Positions 7,287 to 16,310 are shown, numbered from the stretch's first letter. The stretch is DNA of 64,000 nucleotides from Neobacillus massiliamazoniensis (GCF_001048695.1 NZ_CVRB01000003.1:868001-932000), one strand, 5' to 3'. A program made the numbers and translations. The notes: generated by a model not told the origin, from the sequence alone.

Positions 7287-7410
7287 AAGAAAAGCGGAAG
7301 CGCCTTGGTCAGCTCCGACATGCATAAGACGTTCCCAAAAAGAAGGTGCTTTTTGCCTTCATTTTGGGAGTGGATTATGACCCGAAGGGCTAGGCGCTAA
7401 AGCTGGATCC
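7287..7410. repeat. Double-hairpin repeat family B, tandem copy 2
   Basis: Begins at the base after copy 1 with AAGAAAAGCGGAAGCGCC and ends in GGCGCTAAAGCTGGAT. It differs from copy 1 by scattered substitutions (for example GACATGCATAAG for GACAGGCATAAG). Head-to-tail arrangement suggests local duplication. Confidence 0.8.
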
Positions 7411-7411
7411 T

Positions 7412-7440
7412 AAGAAAAAAGCCGGTAAAACCGGTTTACA
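7412..7440 (-). terminator. Terminator of azlCD
   Basis: On the minus strand AAACCGG-ttt-TACCGGCTTTTTT overlaps the azlD stop region, a compact stem followed by a T run. Confidence 0.65.
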
Positions 7441-7744
7441 AAAGAACAGAATAGACTGTTAAAACAGTAATGGCGCCAATAACAACAACGATCACATTTG
7501 CACCTAAAAAGGCAAGAATAAACGCAGCAACCGCCCCTAAAACCCCATACCATATATCACTCTTTTGAATAAACAATATACCTGGAAAAATTAATGCTCC
7601 AAGAGTTGCATATGGAACGTTTTTTAGTACCCCTTGAATAAACGACGGCAACTCCTTCCCCTTAAAAAGCACAAAAGGCAGCATTCTGGGGATGTATGTA
7701 ACTAAACCCATTCCGATAATCATCCAAAGAATTTCAGCCTTCAT
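7436..7744 (-). CDS. azlD: AzlD, small subunit of a branched-chain amino acid exporter
   Basis: This 102-aa, almost entirely hydrophobic protein has about three or four transmembrane segments and the motif YIPRMLPFVLFKGKELP, typical of AzlD. AzlC and AzlD together form an export permease (branched-chain amino acids and the toxic analogue 4-azaleucine in B. subtilis). Its start overlaps the end of azlC by 11 bases, implying translational coupling. Substrate is inferred from the family. Confidence 0.88.
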   Translation of the reverse strand: MKAEILWMIIGMGLVTYIPRMLPFVLFKGKELPSFIQGVLKNVPYATLGALIFPGILFIQKSDIWYGVLGAVAAFILAFLGANVIVVVIGAITVLTVYSVLL

Positions 7745-8465
7745 GTTTCACACCACTTTTCCTTGTTTTCATCATTTCTGCCATTTCGATAAGGATGGCA
7801 GACAATAAAGTGGCAGAAACGATTGCCCATCCTTGAGCCATGATATGGCCAATTGTAAAAATCGAATTAAATACGGCAGCAAGAGAGGCTAGAAAAATGA
7901 CCTTTAAGCTTTTTTTCATTGTGGGGACTAAAAGCCCGATAAACATCGCATATAAAGCGACCCCCATGCTTTCCTGCAACGTTTTCGGCAGACTTGCTCC
8001 AATTAAGTGCCCTACACCTGAAAAAAAGACCCAGCTTAAATAAGAAATTGAAATAACACCGAATATAAAGCCTGATGTTGCTGTACCTTCTTTTGTAGAT
8101 ACAACAGAAAATGTCTCATCGGTAATCCCGAAAGAATATAGAAGCTTATTAATTATATGGTCATCTTCGCACTTTTCGTTTAATGAGGTAGACATTAGAA
8201 AATGACGAATATTTACTATAAAAGTTGTTAAGATAATTTCAAATATTCCTGTGCCAAATGTTATTAAGCTCAAAGAGATATATTGAGAAGCCCCCGCAAA
8301 AACAATTAAACTCATTAACACTGTTTCATAAATGGTAAGGCCTGAAGTTTTAGCAAGCAGGCCAAATGTGAGTGCAATCGGAAAATAACCAATCCCAATG
8401 CTAATCCCCGCCTGGATGCCTTTTTTAAACTCAGAAGATTCCTTCCCCAATGCATAGTCTGCCAA
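7734..8465 (-). CDS. azlC: AzlC, large subunit of a branched-chain amino acid exporter
   Basis: This 243-aa membrane protein contains GISIGIGYFPIALTFGLLA near the N-terminus and FAGASQYISLSL, both characteristic of AzlC. About six hydrophobic helices are predicted. The start is TTG at 8465, supported by AAGGGGG nine bases upstream; no better ATG is present. It forms an operon with azlD. In B. subtilis azlCD sits in a different locus under AzlB; no AzlB-like Lrp regulator is seen next to it here. Confidence 0.88.
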   Translation of the reverse strand: MADYALGKESSEFKKGIQAGISIGIGYFPIALTFGLLAKTSGLTIYETVLMSLIVFAGASQYISLSLITFGTGIFEIILTTFIVNIRHFLMSTSLNEKCEDDHIINKLLYSFGITDETFSVVSTKEGTATSGFIFGVISISYLSWVFFSGVGHLIGASLPKTLQESMGVALYAMFIGLLVPTMKKSLKVIFLASLAAVFNSIFTIGHIMAQGWAIVSATLLSAILIEMAEMMKTRKSGVKHEG

Positions 8466-8668
8466 CCTTTTAATCCCCCTTGTAAAAAATTTTTCATATA
8501 AATATTAATTTTATCAAATTTTCAGAATAAAAAGAAGAAAAAGCTGCCTCTTTACTGTTTGGCCAGCTTTTAAGATGGTGAATTTTCAATTCGCGCATAA
8601 AAGAAGATTCCTTCAGATAAGTTAGTCAACAGCAAATAAATTTGACCATAAAACCGCAATAAAAATCA

Positions 8669-8716
8669 GTAAAACTAAAAAGGCAGGCTTAGGGAGCATG
8701 CCTTTTTGAGTTTTAC
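8669..8716. terminator. Bidirectional hairpin between lcfB and azlC
   Basis: GTAAAACT-AAAAAGGCA pairs with TGCCTTTTT-AGTTTTAC around a loop of about 14 bases. It sits right behind the lcfB stop codon, so its main job is probably to end lcfB transcription. Confidence 0.75.
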
Positions 8717-8720
8717 AATT

Positions 8721-10283
8721 CTACTTACCAACTTTTTCTACAAGCTGTACTTTTAATGCCCTTCTTAAAATTTTACCGGTTGTATTTTTAGGAAGCTCGT
8801 CGATAAATTCGATGATCGATGGAATTTTATATTTTGCCAGGTGGTCTTTACAATACGAGAGTAATTGCTCCTCTGTAAGATTCGGATTCTTTCTGACAAC
8901 ATAGCTCACAACAGCCTCTCCCTGGTTTGGATCAGGTATACCTAAAACAGCTACTTCGACAACATCTGGATGGTTATAAATGACCTCTTCTACCTCACGC
9001 GGAAAGACATTATATCCGCCAACTATAATCATATCTTTTTTCCGATCAACAATATAAAAATACCCTTCCTCATCCATTCTTGCTAAATCGCCCGTAAATA
9101 GCCAGCCATTACGAAGGGCGGCCTGCGTTTCTTCAGGCATTTTATAATAGCCTTTCATAACATTAGGACCGCGGACAATTAGCTCTCCTACCTCCCCAAC
9201 CCGAACCTCTTCGCCAAGTTCGTCGACGACTTTGTTTTCGACGGTAAGAATATTAGTTCCAATTGAACCAGGCTTACGAGGACGATCAAGAGGATTAAAA
9301 CAAGTAACAGGTGATGCTTCTGATAAACCGTAACCTTCTGAAATCATCACCTTGAATTTCTCCTCAAAATTTTTCAACAATGCAACAGGGAGTGATGCTC
9401 CTCCCGAAATACATAGTCTTAATGATTTAAGATCATCAGGATTTCCATCTGGATATTGATAGAGAAAATTATACATGGTTGGTACACCGGCAAATACGGT
9501 TGGTTGGTACTCACGCCCAAGACGAAAAATTTCTTTCGGACTAAAACTTGGAACAATCAACATGGTCGCTCCGCTTAAAAGTGGTGCATTTAAGGCAACC
9601 GTCAAGCAGAAAACATGAAACATTGGCAATGCAGTAATGACTCGGTCCTGCTCATTCATTTTTAAATAATCGCCAATATCCTTAGCATTGCTATATAAAT
9701 TCTTATGTGTCAGCATCGCACCCTTTGGTTTACCAGTTGTACCAGAGGTATAAAGGATGATTGCGACATCGTCTTCATGAAGCTCCTGTCCTTGAAAATG
9801 GATATCTCCAGAGCCTACGACACTTGTAAACGATTTCAACTTTGGATACACAGAAAGGCTTTCGAGATCGGATAAATCTGTCCCGTTAGGATTTGTTTCA
9901 CAATACACATAGTGCTCCACCATTGGCAAGAGCTGATGCATTTTTTCAGCTAAAGGAATAGCCAAGTCTAAAGCTATAACCATCTTTACATCGCCATTTT
10001 TTAAAATATACCCAATTTCATCAGCTGTATAAATTGGATTGACTGGGATTACGGTCACCCCTAACCGCAATGCCCCGTATAAGCTGATCACAAAATGCGG
10101 TGAATTTCCTAATAATAAAGCAATATGATCCCCTTGCTTGACCCCTAGCTTTTCGAGCCCTGATGCAAACTTTGTAATTGCAGCATCCAATTCAGCATAA
10201 GTACTTGCCTGATCCATAAAATAATAGGCAATTTTATCAGCAGATCTTGTTGCAATTTCATGAAGCTGTGATGAAAGATTCAT
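8721..10283 (-). CDS. lcfB: Long-chain fatty-acid-CoA ligase
   Basis: This 520-aa member of the ANL adenylating superfamily activates fatty acids to acyl-CoA through an acyl-AMP intermediate. Motifs in order: [14 protein letters not shown] (AMP-binding P-loop), GYGLSEASP, the hinge region [21 protein letters not shown] with [15 protein letters not shown], and NTTGKILRR with the catalytic C-terminal lysine. The length and the position beside lplJ and yhfI match B. subtilis LcfB (YhfL). The start is preceded by GGGAGGAG. A FadR-type palindrome lies 18 bases upstream of the ATG, so expression is likely induced by long-chain acyl-CoA. Confidence 0.92.
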   Translation of the reverse strand: MNLSSQLHEIATRSADKIAYYFMDQASTYAELDAAITKFASGLEKLGVKQGDHIALLLGNSPHFVISLYGALRLGVTVIPVNPIYTADEIGYILKNGDVKMVIALDLAIPLAEKMHQLLPMVEHYVYCETNPNGTDLSDLESLSVYPKLKSFTSVVGSGDIHFQGQELHEDDVAIILYTSGTTGKPKGAMLTHKNLYSNAKDIGDYLKMNEQDRVITALPMFHVFCLTVALNAPLLSGATMLIVPSFSPKEIFRLGREYQPTVFAGVPTMYNFLYQYPDGNPDDLKSLRLCISGGASLPVALLKNFEEKFKVMISEGYGLSEASPVTCFNPLDRPRKPGSIGTNILTVENKVVDELGEEVRVGEVGELIVRGPNVMKGYYKMPEETQAALRNGWLFTGDLARMDEEGYFYIVDRKKDMIIVGGYNVFPREVEEVIYNHPDVVEVAVLGIPDPNQGEAVVSYVVRKNPNLTEEQLLSYCKDHLAKYKIPSIIEFIDELPKNTTGKILRRALKVQLVEKVGK

Positions 10284-10300
10284 GTTTTCTCCTCCCTAAA

Positions 10301-10318
10301 TGAATGAATAATCATTCA
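10301..10318 (-). promoter_or_regulatory. FadR operator upstream of lcfB
   Basis: TGAATGAATAATCATTCA is an almost perfect palindrome identical in form to the Bacillus FadR (YsiA) consensus TGAATGAnTAnTCATTCA. FadR is a TetR-type repressor of fatty-acid degradation genes that is released by long-chain acyl-CoA. Its position just upstream of the ribosome-binding site of an acyl-CoA ligase fits that role. Confidence 0.9.
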
Positions 10319-10402
10319 TAAATTAGTAACAATTTTCTAAATATATTATATTTCCAGAATGTTAGCTTTTTCAAGCGTAATCACTTGAAAAATTCTAAAA
10401 AA

Positions 10403-10434
10403 AAGACACGGTGTTTTTCCTAGCACCGTGCCAA
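10403..10434 (-). terminator. Terminator of lplJ
   Basis: CACGGTG and CACCGTG form a 7-bp or longer stem around a short loop, followed on the minus strand by a T-rich tract, immediately behind the lplJ stop codon. Confidence 0.75.
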
Positions 10435-10439
10435 GTGTT

Positions 10440-11429
10440 CTAATAAATTAAACCGATCAACTCTTCTTTCGATACCTTTCCAAAATAATAGGTGGTATCA
10501 ACATCTTTCAGGACCCTTTCGATTTCACTTTTTTCGTAACGACAGCCTTTTAGCTTGTCCTCAATTTCACCTACGTCGCCAACGCCAAAAAAGTCACCAT
10601 AGATTTTACAGTTCTCAAGCAAACCTTTATTCACCTCTAAGCGAATATCAATAGAACCAACTGGGAAACGGTGGGAATGCTGCAGATTGAATTTAGGGGA
10701 TTTTCCATAATTCCATTCCCAATTTTGATAGCGCTCTTCGGAAAGCTGATGAATTTTTCCCCAATCCTCTTCTGTTAAAACGTATTCAGGAATTTCTTCC
10801 ATTTCTTCAAAAATACTTTTTAAAAGTAATGTACGAAACTCTTCCATCGTGATTTTATCTACCAGAAACTCGGAAATATTCGCTACACGACTGCGAACCG
10901 ATTTAATTCCCTTCGACTCAATTTTATCTTTTTTCACTTTTAATGCTGAAGCCACGTTGTCCATCTTAGAATTAAAAAGGAGTGTACCGTGGCTAAACAT
11001 CCTACCTTTTGTTGAAAACTGAGCGTTACCTGAGATTTTCTTCCCATTTGCCTCAATATCATTTCTGCCGCTCAGCTCAGCATTAACACCTAATTTTTGC
11101 AGCGCAGTGATTACGGGTTCAGTAAATTTGCGGAAATTATGAAAGCTTTCGCCATCATCTTTTGTAATAAAACTAAAATTCAAATTTCCTAGATCGTGAT
11201 AAACGGCTCCCCCTCCAGATAACCTTCTGACAACATGGATCCCATTACTTTCGACATATTCTGTGTTAATTTCTTCAATTGTATTTTGATTTTTGCCTAT
11301 GATGATTGATGGTTCATTTATGTAAAATAATAAATAGGTTTCATTAATATCAAGATTTTTTAATGCATATTCTTCAATGGCCAGATTAATTCGAGGATCT
11401 GTAATACCTTTATTATTAATAAATAACAT
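10440..11429 (-). CDS. lplJ: Lipoate-protein ligase LplJ
   Basis: This 329-aa enzyme attaches free lipoate to the E2 and GcvH proteins through lipoyl-AMP. The signature RRLSGGGAVYHD is at residues 68-79 and the catalytic-lysine motif NDIEANGKKISGNA at 123-136 (K131), followed by a C-terminal accessory domain, giving the usual LplA/LplJ length. It is separated from yhfI by only 15 bases on the same strand, so the two are probably co-transcribed, as in B. subtilis yhfI-yhfJ. The ribosome-binding site is AGGGAGAGAGG. Confidence 0.93.
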   Translation of the reverse strand: MLFINNKGITDPRINLAIEEYALKNLDINETYLLFYINEPSIIIGKNQNTIEEINTEYVESNGIHVVRRLSGGGAVYHDLGNLNFSFITKDDGESFHNFRKFTEPVITALQKLGVNAELSGRNDIEANGKKISGNAQFSTKGRMFSHGTLLFNSKMDNVASALKVKKDKIESKGIKSVRSRVANISEFLVDKITMEEFRTLLLKSIFEEMEEIPEYVLTEEDWGKIHQLSEERYQNWEWNYGKSPKFNLQHSHRFPVGSIDIRLEVNKGLLENCKIYGDFFGVGDVGEIEDKLKGCRYEKSEIERVLKDVDTTYYFGKVSKEELIGLIY

Positions 11430-11444
11430 TTGCCTCTCTCCCTT

Positions 11445-12179
11445 TTATAATGAAATAGATAGAAATTCATCTGCAAGCTTAATTATACCAGTAAATTCTT
11501 CAGTTGCATCGCAGACTAGATCATTCAAATTTCCGTAATGTGGAAGATGAGTTAATAGTAACTGTTTCACCGCTGCTCTTTTCGCAAATTGTCCTGCTTC
11601 AATACTATTCATGTGCCCAGCCGATTTCCCGTTTTGATGACTGTAAAAATTGCAATCACACAATAAAACGTCAGCCCCCTGACAAAATTCGATAAATTCC
11701 TCTTTAAATGAACTGTCCGCAGTATATATAACCACTTTTCCTTCTGCTTCGATTCTCATCGCATAGCATGGAACAGGATGATTTGTTTTCAGGAACGAAA
11801 CTTGAAAAGGACCAACGGTAAGAACTTTATTCGGATCATACGCAATCCCTTTTGTGATTTCCTTATATGTTAGCTTTAAAAATTCCTGTTTATCAAAAGC
11901 ATGACCGTAAACAGGTAAAGGAGGTATTGCTTTTCCTAAAAAGCCTTGAATGTATCTTGCATATTGCAGCACACCAAGATCTGCGATGTGGTCAGGGTGA
12001 TAGTGCGAAATGATTACCGCATCAAGTTCTTCTGGCTGAAGAACATTTTGAAGCTTAGCCAAAACGCCGCTGCCACAGTCAACTAACATACGATATCCTT
12101 CATGCTCGATTAAATATCCTGAGCTTGCAGCATTCTTTTTCGGATACCCTCCCCAAAAGCCAATAATTGTAAGTTCCAT
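11445..12179 (-). CDS. yhfI: Metallo-beta-lactamase-fold hydrolase YhfI
   Basis: This 244-aa protein has the MBL-fold zinc motif HYHPDH at residues 59-64, with a preceding DCGSG turn and later aspartate and histidine ligand positions (YTADSS, CDCNF, GHMNS, LTHLPH). It belongs to the RNase Z-like branch of uncharacterised hydrolases. No signal peptide is seen. It precedes lplJ, as in B. subtilis, but a functional link with lipoate metabolism has not been established. GGAGGAG lies just upstream of the start. Confidence 0.85.
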   Translation of the reverse strand: MELTIIGFWGGYPKKNAASSGYLIEHEGYRMLVDCGSGVLAKLQNVLQPEELDAVIISHYHPDHIADLGVLQYARYIQGFLGKAIPPLPVYGHAFDKQEFLKLTYKEITKGIAYDPNKVLTVGPFQVSFLKTNHPVPCYAMRIEAEGKVVIYTADSSFKEEFIEFCQGADVLLCDCNFYSHQNGKSAGHMNSIEAGQFAKRAAVKQLLLTHLPHYGNLNDLVCDATEEFTGIIKLADEFLSISL

Positions 12180-12245
12180 CCTTGCTCCTCCAATCTGTTA
12201 TACATAACTTTAATATACTCAAAAAATTAATTTTCTTATATTGAA

Positions 12246-12285
12246 TACAAAAAACCAACCTTATTTTGTAAGGCTGGTTTCTTGT
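12246..12285. terminator. Bidirectional terminator between yhfI and yhgE
   Basis: AACCAACCTT and AAGGCTGGTTT form a stem around TTTTGT-type loop sequence, with A-rich sequence on the left and T-rich on the right, so it can end transcription from yhgE. Confidence 0.65.
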
Positions 12286-12287
12286 TT

Positions 12288-12488
12288 AAAAATTAGGCCG
12301 TGTTAAACTTGCCTGTTGATTTGCGCTCCAGGCGCTTCGCTTTCCGCGGGCGTTCCGGGGGGCCTCCTCGGCGCTTAGCGCCTGTGGGGTCTCCCCTGCC
12401 CCGTACTCCCGCAGGAGTCTCGCGCCTTCCGCACCAATCAACATAGTTTCAAAAATCAACATTGACCTTTAAACATAGCCAAAAATTA
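12288..12488 (+). mobile_element. Miniature inverted-repeat element with 8-bp duplication at the end of yhgE
   Basis: The element (12296-12480) begins GGCCGTGTTAAAC and ends TTTAAACATAGCC, with two mismatches in the terminal repeats. The 8-mer AAAAATTA flanks it on both sides (12288-12295 and 12481-12488). The right-hand duplication contains the yhgE stop codon, so the insertion lies immediately behind that gene without disrupting it. Confidence 0.87.
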
Positions 12489-14636
12489 ATGGGCCACTTC
12501 TTTATATTTTGATTTATACCTCATTGATAAGTAAGCAATGGTTCCAAAGGAAAATGCAAGGACATAGGTCAATAAAATCAAGAAGTTTTGCCACATATAA
12601 CTGAAGTCACCACTTGAAATGACTGCCTTAAATCCACTAACTGTATAGGTCATTGGAAGGAAAGCATTGAAGTGTTGCAAGAACCCTGGAATCAATTCAA
12701 GTGGGAATGTTCCTGCACTGGTCGTTAATTGTAAAATTAAGATGACAATGGCAATGAATCGGCCAGCATCTGCAAAAATTGTAACAAGAAGCTGAACTAA
12801 AGTGACAAAAGTTAAGCTTGTAATGATCGAAAACAATATAAATTTAGGTGCACTTTGAACATGAAGATTGAGACCACCAAGAATGACCGAATCAGCGATT
12901 AATGCCTGAATAACTCCTAAGCTGGCAAGAATAGAAAACTTACTTATAAACCAATTAAAACCACTTCGTGGGACAATTGCCGGCTCACGAATAGGGAATA
13001 CAATAGATAAGAGTAGTGCACCGACAAACAAACCTAACGAAAGGAAGTATGGAGTAAATCCAGTTCCATAATTCGGCACACGATTTACACTTTCAGTATC
13101 CAGGTTAACCGGATTAGCCATCATATTGTAAGTCTTATCATTAGAATGTACCTTTGAAGCTTCCTTAGCTCCGTCGGAGAGCTTATCTGCCAATTCCATG
13201 GCTCCGTCGGAAATCTTGGTGGTACCTTCATTTAATTGAGTTGAACCATCAGCTAGCTGTCCAGAACCGGATGTAATGGCACCCGCACCAGCTGTTAACT
13301 GATTCATCCCGGATGATAGATCATTTGCACCTTTATTTAATTGGGTTGAACCTACATAAAGGTCATGAACACCTTGTTGCAATAGTTTCTGGTTTTGATT
13401 AATGGTTCCTATTCCGCCAATCAATTTATCAAAATACGGATTTGTCTGATTCTGTAAACTTTCTGCTAAGCCATTTGTTGCGCCAAGTAATTGACTATTT
13501 ACCCCTGACTTAAATTGTTTAAAGGCTGCATCCAAGTTTGGACTTAGCTCTTTTAAGATTTGTTCTTGGAGTTTTTCTTTCGTTGGTGCATTTTCTTGTT
13601 CATGGTCCATAATGCCTTTTACAAGTTCTTCTGGAACACCCTTTGCAATCAAGGTTTTTCCTAGCTCCTTCATTTTAACAGTTTGCTCGGCAATCGTCTG
13701 GTCTGCTATTTGAGATGCTAAACCTTCTGCTAGTTTTGATTCAAAAGTATCAATACCATTGTTAAGCTGCCCAACACTTCCAGTCAATTGCTTGTTAATT
13801 TGTCCGGCTATTCCGGCAGGAAGGTCTTTTTTCAATTGTTCAGCACCCGAATATACCTGATTGGTTCCATCAATAAGCAGTGGAAAATTAGAATCAGCCT
13901 TTGCTAATCCGTTTTTGATATCGTCTGAACCTGTGGCTAGTTTATTCGCCCCTAAATCAGCTGTTTTCATTCCATTCTCAAACTCTATGGACTTCTCGGC
14001 CAGAGTAGCTAGACCTTCTTTTAAATCCTTGGACCCTTTATTTAGATCAATAGATCCGTCACTCAGCTTTCGAGCACCATCACTTGCCTGTTTAACTCCA
14101 TCAGCTGATTCTGTTATTTTTTTAAACATGGTTTCAGCATATGTTTCTGTTACCTGTTCAGCAACAGCAGTTTTAATTTTATAGGCCGCTGAGCCGCCGA
14201 TTTGAGCCGAGAGGAAGTTATAGCCCTCGTTTGGAACATATTTCAGCTCAAGTTTTTTCGGCTTTTGATCTAGCAGGGTTGTTGCATTTTTCGAGAAATC
14301 CTTAGGAATTTCAACTAGCATGTAATATTTTTGATTCTTCAGCTTTTTATAGCCTTCTTCTTTGTCGACACTTACAAAGTCAAATTCTTTACTTTTCTTA
14401 AGATTTTTAGCAAGATCATCGCCAATCTTTAGGTACTCCCCATCCATCGTTGCCCCTTGATCATCGTTAACAATTGCAACTGGAAGTTTATTAAGCTTTG
14501 CATATGGATCCCAAAATGCCCAAAGGAACATCCCGGCATAGAGTACAGGTATAAGCATGACGGCAATAATGGGGATTAATATTTTTTTATTTTTAAAAAT
14601 TGTCGAAAGCTCGCCCTTTAATAGACTATTCTTCAA
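12486..14636 (-). CDS. yhgE: YhgE/Pip-family membrane protein
   Basis: This 716-aa protein has one N-terminal transmembrane helix (ILIPIIAVMLIPVLYAGMF), a long extracellular region with many LxxGxxxLxxG-like heptads (for example GARKLSDGSIDLNKGSKDL and GSTQLNEGTTKISDG), and a C-terminal block of about five or six helices. This is the Pip/YhgE/EsaA architecture of phage-infection and type VII secretion relatives. The longest frame opens at 14741, but TTG at 14636 has AGAGGAGG ten bases upstream, and the extra N-terminus would run over two operator-like palindromes. Its true substrate is unknown; export or envelope functions are suggested. Confidence 0.88.
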   Translation of the reverse strand: MKNSLLKGELSTIFKNKKILIPIIAVMLIPVLYAGMFLWAFWDPYAKLNKLPVAIVNDDQGATMDGEYLKIGDDLAKNLKKSKEFDFVSVDKEEGYKKLKNQKYYMLVEIPKDFSKNATTLLDQKPKKLELKYVPNEGYNFLSAQIGGSAAYKIKTAVAEQVTETYAETMFKKITESADGVKQASDGARKLSDGSIDLNKGSKDLKEGLATLAEKSIEFENGMKTADLGANKLATGSDDIKNGLAKADSNFPLLIDGTNQVYSGAEQLKKDLPAGIAGQINKQLTGSVGQLNNGIDTFESKLAEGLASQIADQTIAEQTVKMKELGKTLIAKGVPEELVKGIMDHEQENAPTKEKLQEQILKELSPNLDAAFKQFKSGVNSQLLGATNGLAESLQNQTNPYFDKLIGGIGTINQNQKLLQQGVHDLYVGSTQLNKGANDLSSGMNQLTAGAGAITSGSGQLADGSTQLNEGTTKISDGAMELADKLSDGAKEASKVHSNDKTYNMMANPVNLDTESVNRVPNYGTGFTPYFLSLGLFVGALLLSIVFPIREPAIVPRSGFNWFISKFSILASLGVIQALIADSVILGGLNLHVQSAPKFILFSIITSLTFVTLVQLLVTIFADAGRFIAIVILILQLTTSAGTFPLELIPGFLQHFNAFLPMTYTVSGFKAVISSGDFSYMWQNFLILLTYVLAFSFGTIAYLSMRYKSKYKEVAH

Positions 14637-14656
14637 AGTATGTACGCCTCCTCTTC

Positions 14657-14679
14657 TGACCAATTTGTTCATTTGGTCA
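14657..14679 (-). promoter_or_regulatory. TetR-type operator palindrome upstream of yhgE, proximal
   Basis: A 23-bp imperfect palindrome has arms TGACCAA and TTGGTCA separated by nine bases. It lies just upstream of the yhgE ribosome-binding site. B. subtilis yhgE follows a TetR-family gene, yhgD, so a TetR repressor is the likely ligand. Confidence 0.6.
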
Positions 14680-14734
14680 TATTTGTTTTTAAAATTAGGA
14701 CTATCTTTTAGATAATCCTTAAAAAAAACCACAA

Positions 14735-14757
14735 TGACCAAATTGGCATTTCGGTCA
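14735..14757 (-). promoter_or_regulatory. TetR-type operator palindrome upstream of yhgE, distal
   Basis: A second 23-bp palindrome (arms TGACCAA and TCGGTCA on the plus strand) lies 78 bp from the proximal copy. Two similar sites in one upstream region argue for a specific regulator. Confidence 0.6.
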
Positions 14758-14802
14758 TTTTTACAAAATTAAGTATACCTCCATTTACAATGTTTGGCAA
14801 GT

Positions 14803-14837
14803 AAAAAAGAAGCTATTACACACAGCTTCTTTTTTGC
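14803..14837. terminator. Bidirectional terminator of the hemEHY operon
   Basis: AAAAAAGAAGCT pairs perfectly with AGCTTCTTTTTT around a nine-base loop; the T tract on the minus strand follows the hemY stop codon. Confidence 0.85.
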
Positions 14838-14852
14838 TCACTAAATATTCAA

Positions 14853-16310
14853 CTAAGCTTCTAACTTCTCCCTCTCGAATCTACCAATTGTAGAGTTTTC
14901 ATTTAAAAAATCTAAAACTGCCTTGACCGCTGCTTCGCCTTGGTCTATACAATCTGGAACCCCTACACCACCGTAAGAAGCACCAGCTAAAAATACGCCT
15001 GGCAGCTCTTCTTTTAAATGTTTGTTAATCGTTTCTAATCGTTGTTTATGACCAACCGTATATTGCGGCATCGAATTTTTCCAGCGCGAAACAACAACAA
15101 AATCAGGATTCATGGTTATATCCATCGTTTTCTTTAAATCATCAAGGACAATTTTTGTAATTTGATCATCCGAAAGGTCGACAATCGTTTCGTCTCCTGC
15201 TCTGCCAACATAGCAGCGAAGCAAAGCTTTTCCTTCCGGTGCAGAATGAAGCCATTTTTTATGCGTCCACGTACATGCAGTAATCGAATAATCGCTATTT
15301 CTTGACACAACAAATCCCGTTCCATCAATATCATGCTGTATTGCCTCCTTTGGAAAAGCAAGGGCAACGGTTGCTACTGATGTAGCTGGTACTGACTTGA
15401 ATGGATCAAAAAAACTGTATTGAGAAAACATTGATTGGGTAATTTTATGTGGTGTCGCCGCCACGATGCAATGAGCAAATAATGTTTCCCCATTGTTAAG
15501 ATAGATTTCATACCCTTTATTCGTTTTCGTTATTTTTTCAACCCGGTGGCCTTTTAAGATAGAATCAGGATTCAATTTAGCTTCAATCGCTTCTGCAAAC
15601 GACTGCAGACCTGTTTTAAAGGTTAAGAAACCACCATTTTTCTTATCGTTATTTTCAGGCTTTTTCGGCTGTACAGGTGCCGCCTTTTTCATTCCAAGAA
15701 TAAGGCTTCGGTATTTCTGTTCTACTTCATAAAATTGCGGGAATGTAGACATTAAACTCATTTGATCAATATCACCGGCATAAATTCCCGATAATAATGG
15801 TTCAATTAAATTTTCGACAACCTCATTTCCAAGCCTTCTCCGAAAAAAGCCACCGAGCGCTTGATCCTTTTCGCTTTCCGATCTTGGCAGAATAAAGTCG
15901 AGCGCTGCTCTTAATTTACCAGGTATGGAAAATAAACCGGTTGTTATAAATGGGCCTATCTCCGTCGGAATCCCCATGATAGATCCTCCAGGCATAGAAT
16001 GAAGCTCCTCATTAGCAAGAACAAATGATTTCCCTGTTGCGTTTGGAACTAACTGATGTTCCATCCCTACTTCCTTCGCGAGTCTAATCATACTCGTTTT
16101 TCGTGCTAAGAATGAATCCGGTCCGCGCTCAATTGTAAAACCGTCACGAATAACGGTTTGCATTTTACCACCGAGACGATGGGATGCTTCAACCAGTTTA
16201 ATTTCCATGGGGAGATTTCTTTCATGGATGTTTTTTTGAAGATAGAATGCCGTTGTCATACCAGCAATTCCGCCTCCTATGATAACGATCTTCTGCGTTT
16301 CTGCCTCCAT
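14853..16310 (-). CDS. hemY: HemY, coproporphyrinogen III/protoporphyrinogen oxidase
   Basis: This 485-aa FAD enzyme has an N-terminal dinucleotide-binding motif (KIVIIGGGIAGMTTAFYL) and the conserved ERGPDSFLARK and GASYGGVGVPDCIDQGEAA segments of HemY. In Gram-positives HemY oxidises coproporphyrinogen III to coproporphyrin III in the coproporphyrin-dependent haem pathway. The ATG at 16310 has AAGGTG six bases upstream and is preferred to the GTG at 16319. It is the last gene of hemE-hemH-hemY, with 37 bases to hemH. Confidence 0.94.
   Translation of the reverse strand: MEAETQKIVIIGGGIAGMTTAFYLQKNIHERNLPMEIKLVEASHRLGGKMQTVIRDGFTIERGPDSFLARKTSMIRLAKEVGMEHQLVPNATGKSFVLANEELHSMPGGSIMGIPTEIGPFITTGLFSIPGKLRAALDFILPRSESEKDQALGGFFRRRLGNEVVENLIEPLLSGIYAGDIDQMSLMSTFPQFYEVEQKYRSLILGMKKAAPVQPKKPENNDKKNGGFLTFKTGLQSFAEAIEAKLNPDSILKGHRVEKITKTNKGYEIYLNNGETLFAHCIVAATPHKITQSMFSQYSFFDPFKSVPATSVATVALAFPKEAIQHDIDGTGFVVSRNSDYSITACTWTHKKWLHSAPEGKALLRCYVGRAGDETIVDLSDDQITKIVLDDLKKTMDITMNPDFVVVSRWKNSMPQYTVGHKQRLETINKHLKEELPGVFLAGASYGGVGVPDCIDQGEAAVKAVLDFLNENSTIGRFEREKLEA

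Noticed and set aside
8315..8497. 60-codon minus-strand frame overlapping the start of azlC
   Set aside because: It runs in another frame through azlC codons; azlC has the ribosome-binding site and the family match.
13861..14184. 107-codon plus-strand frame inside yhgE
   Set aside because: It is antisense to the repetitive heptads of yhgE; its serine-rich translation reflects that repeat, not a gene.
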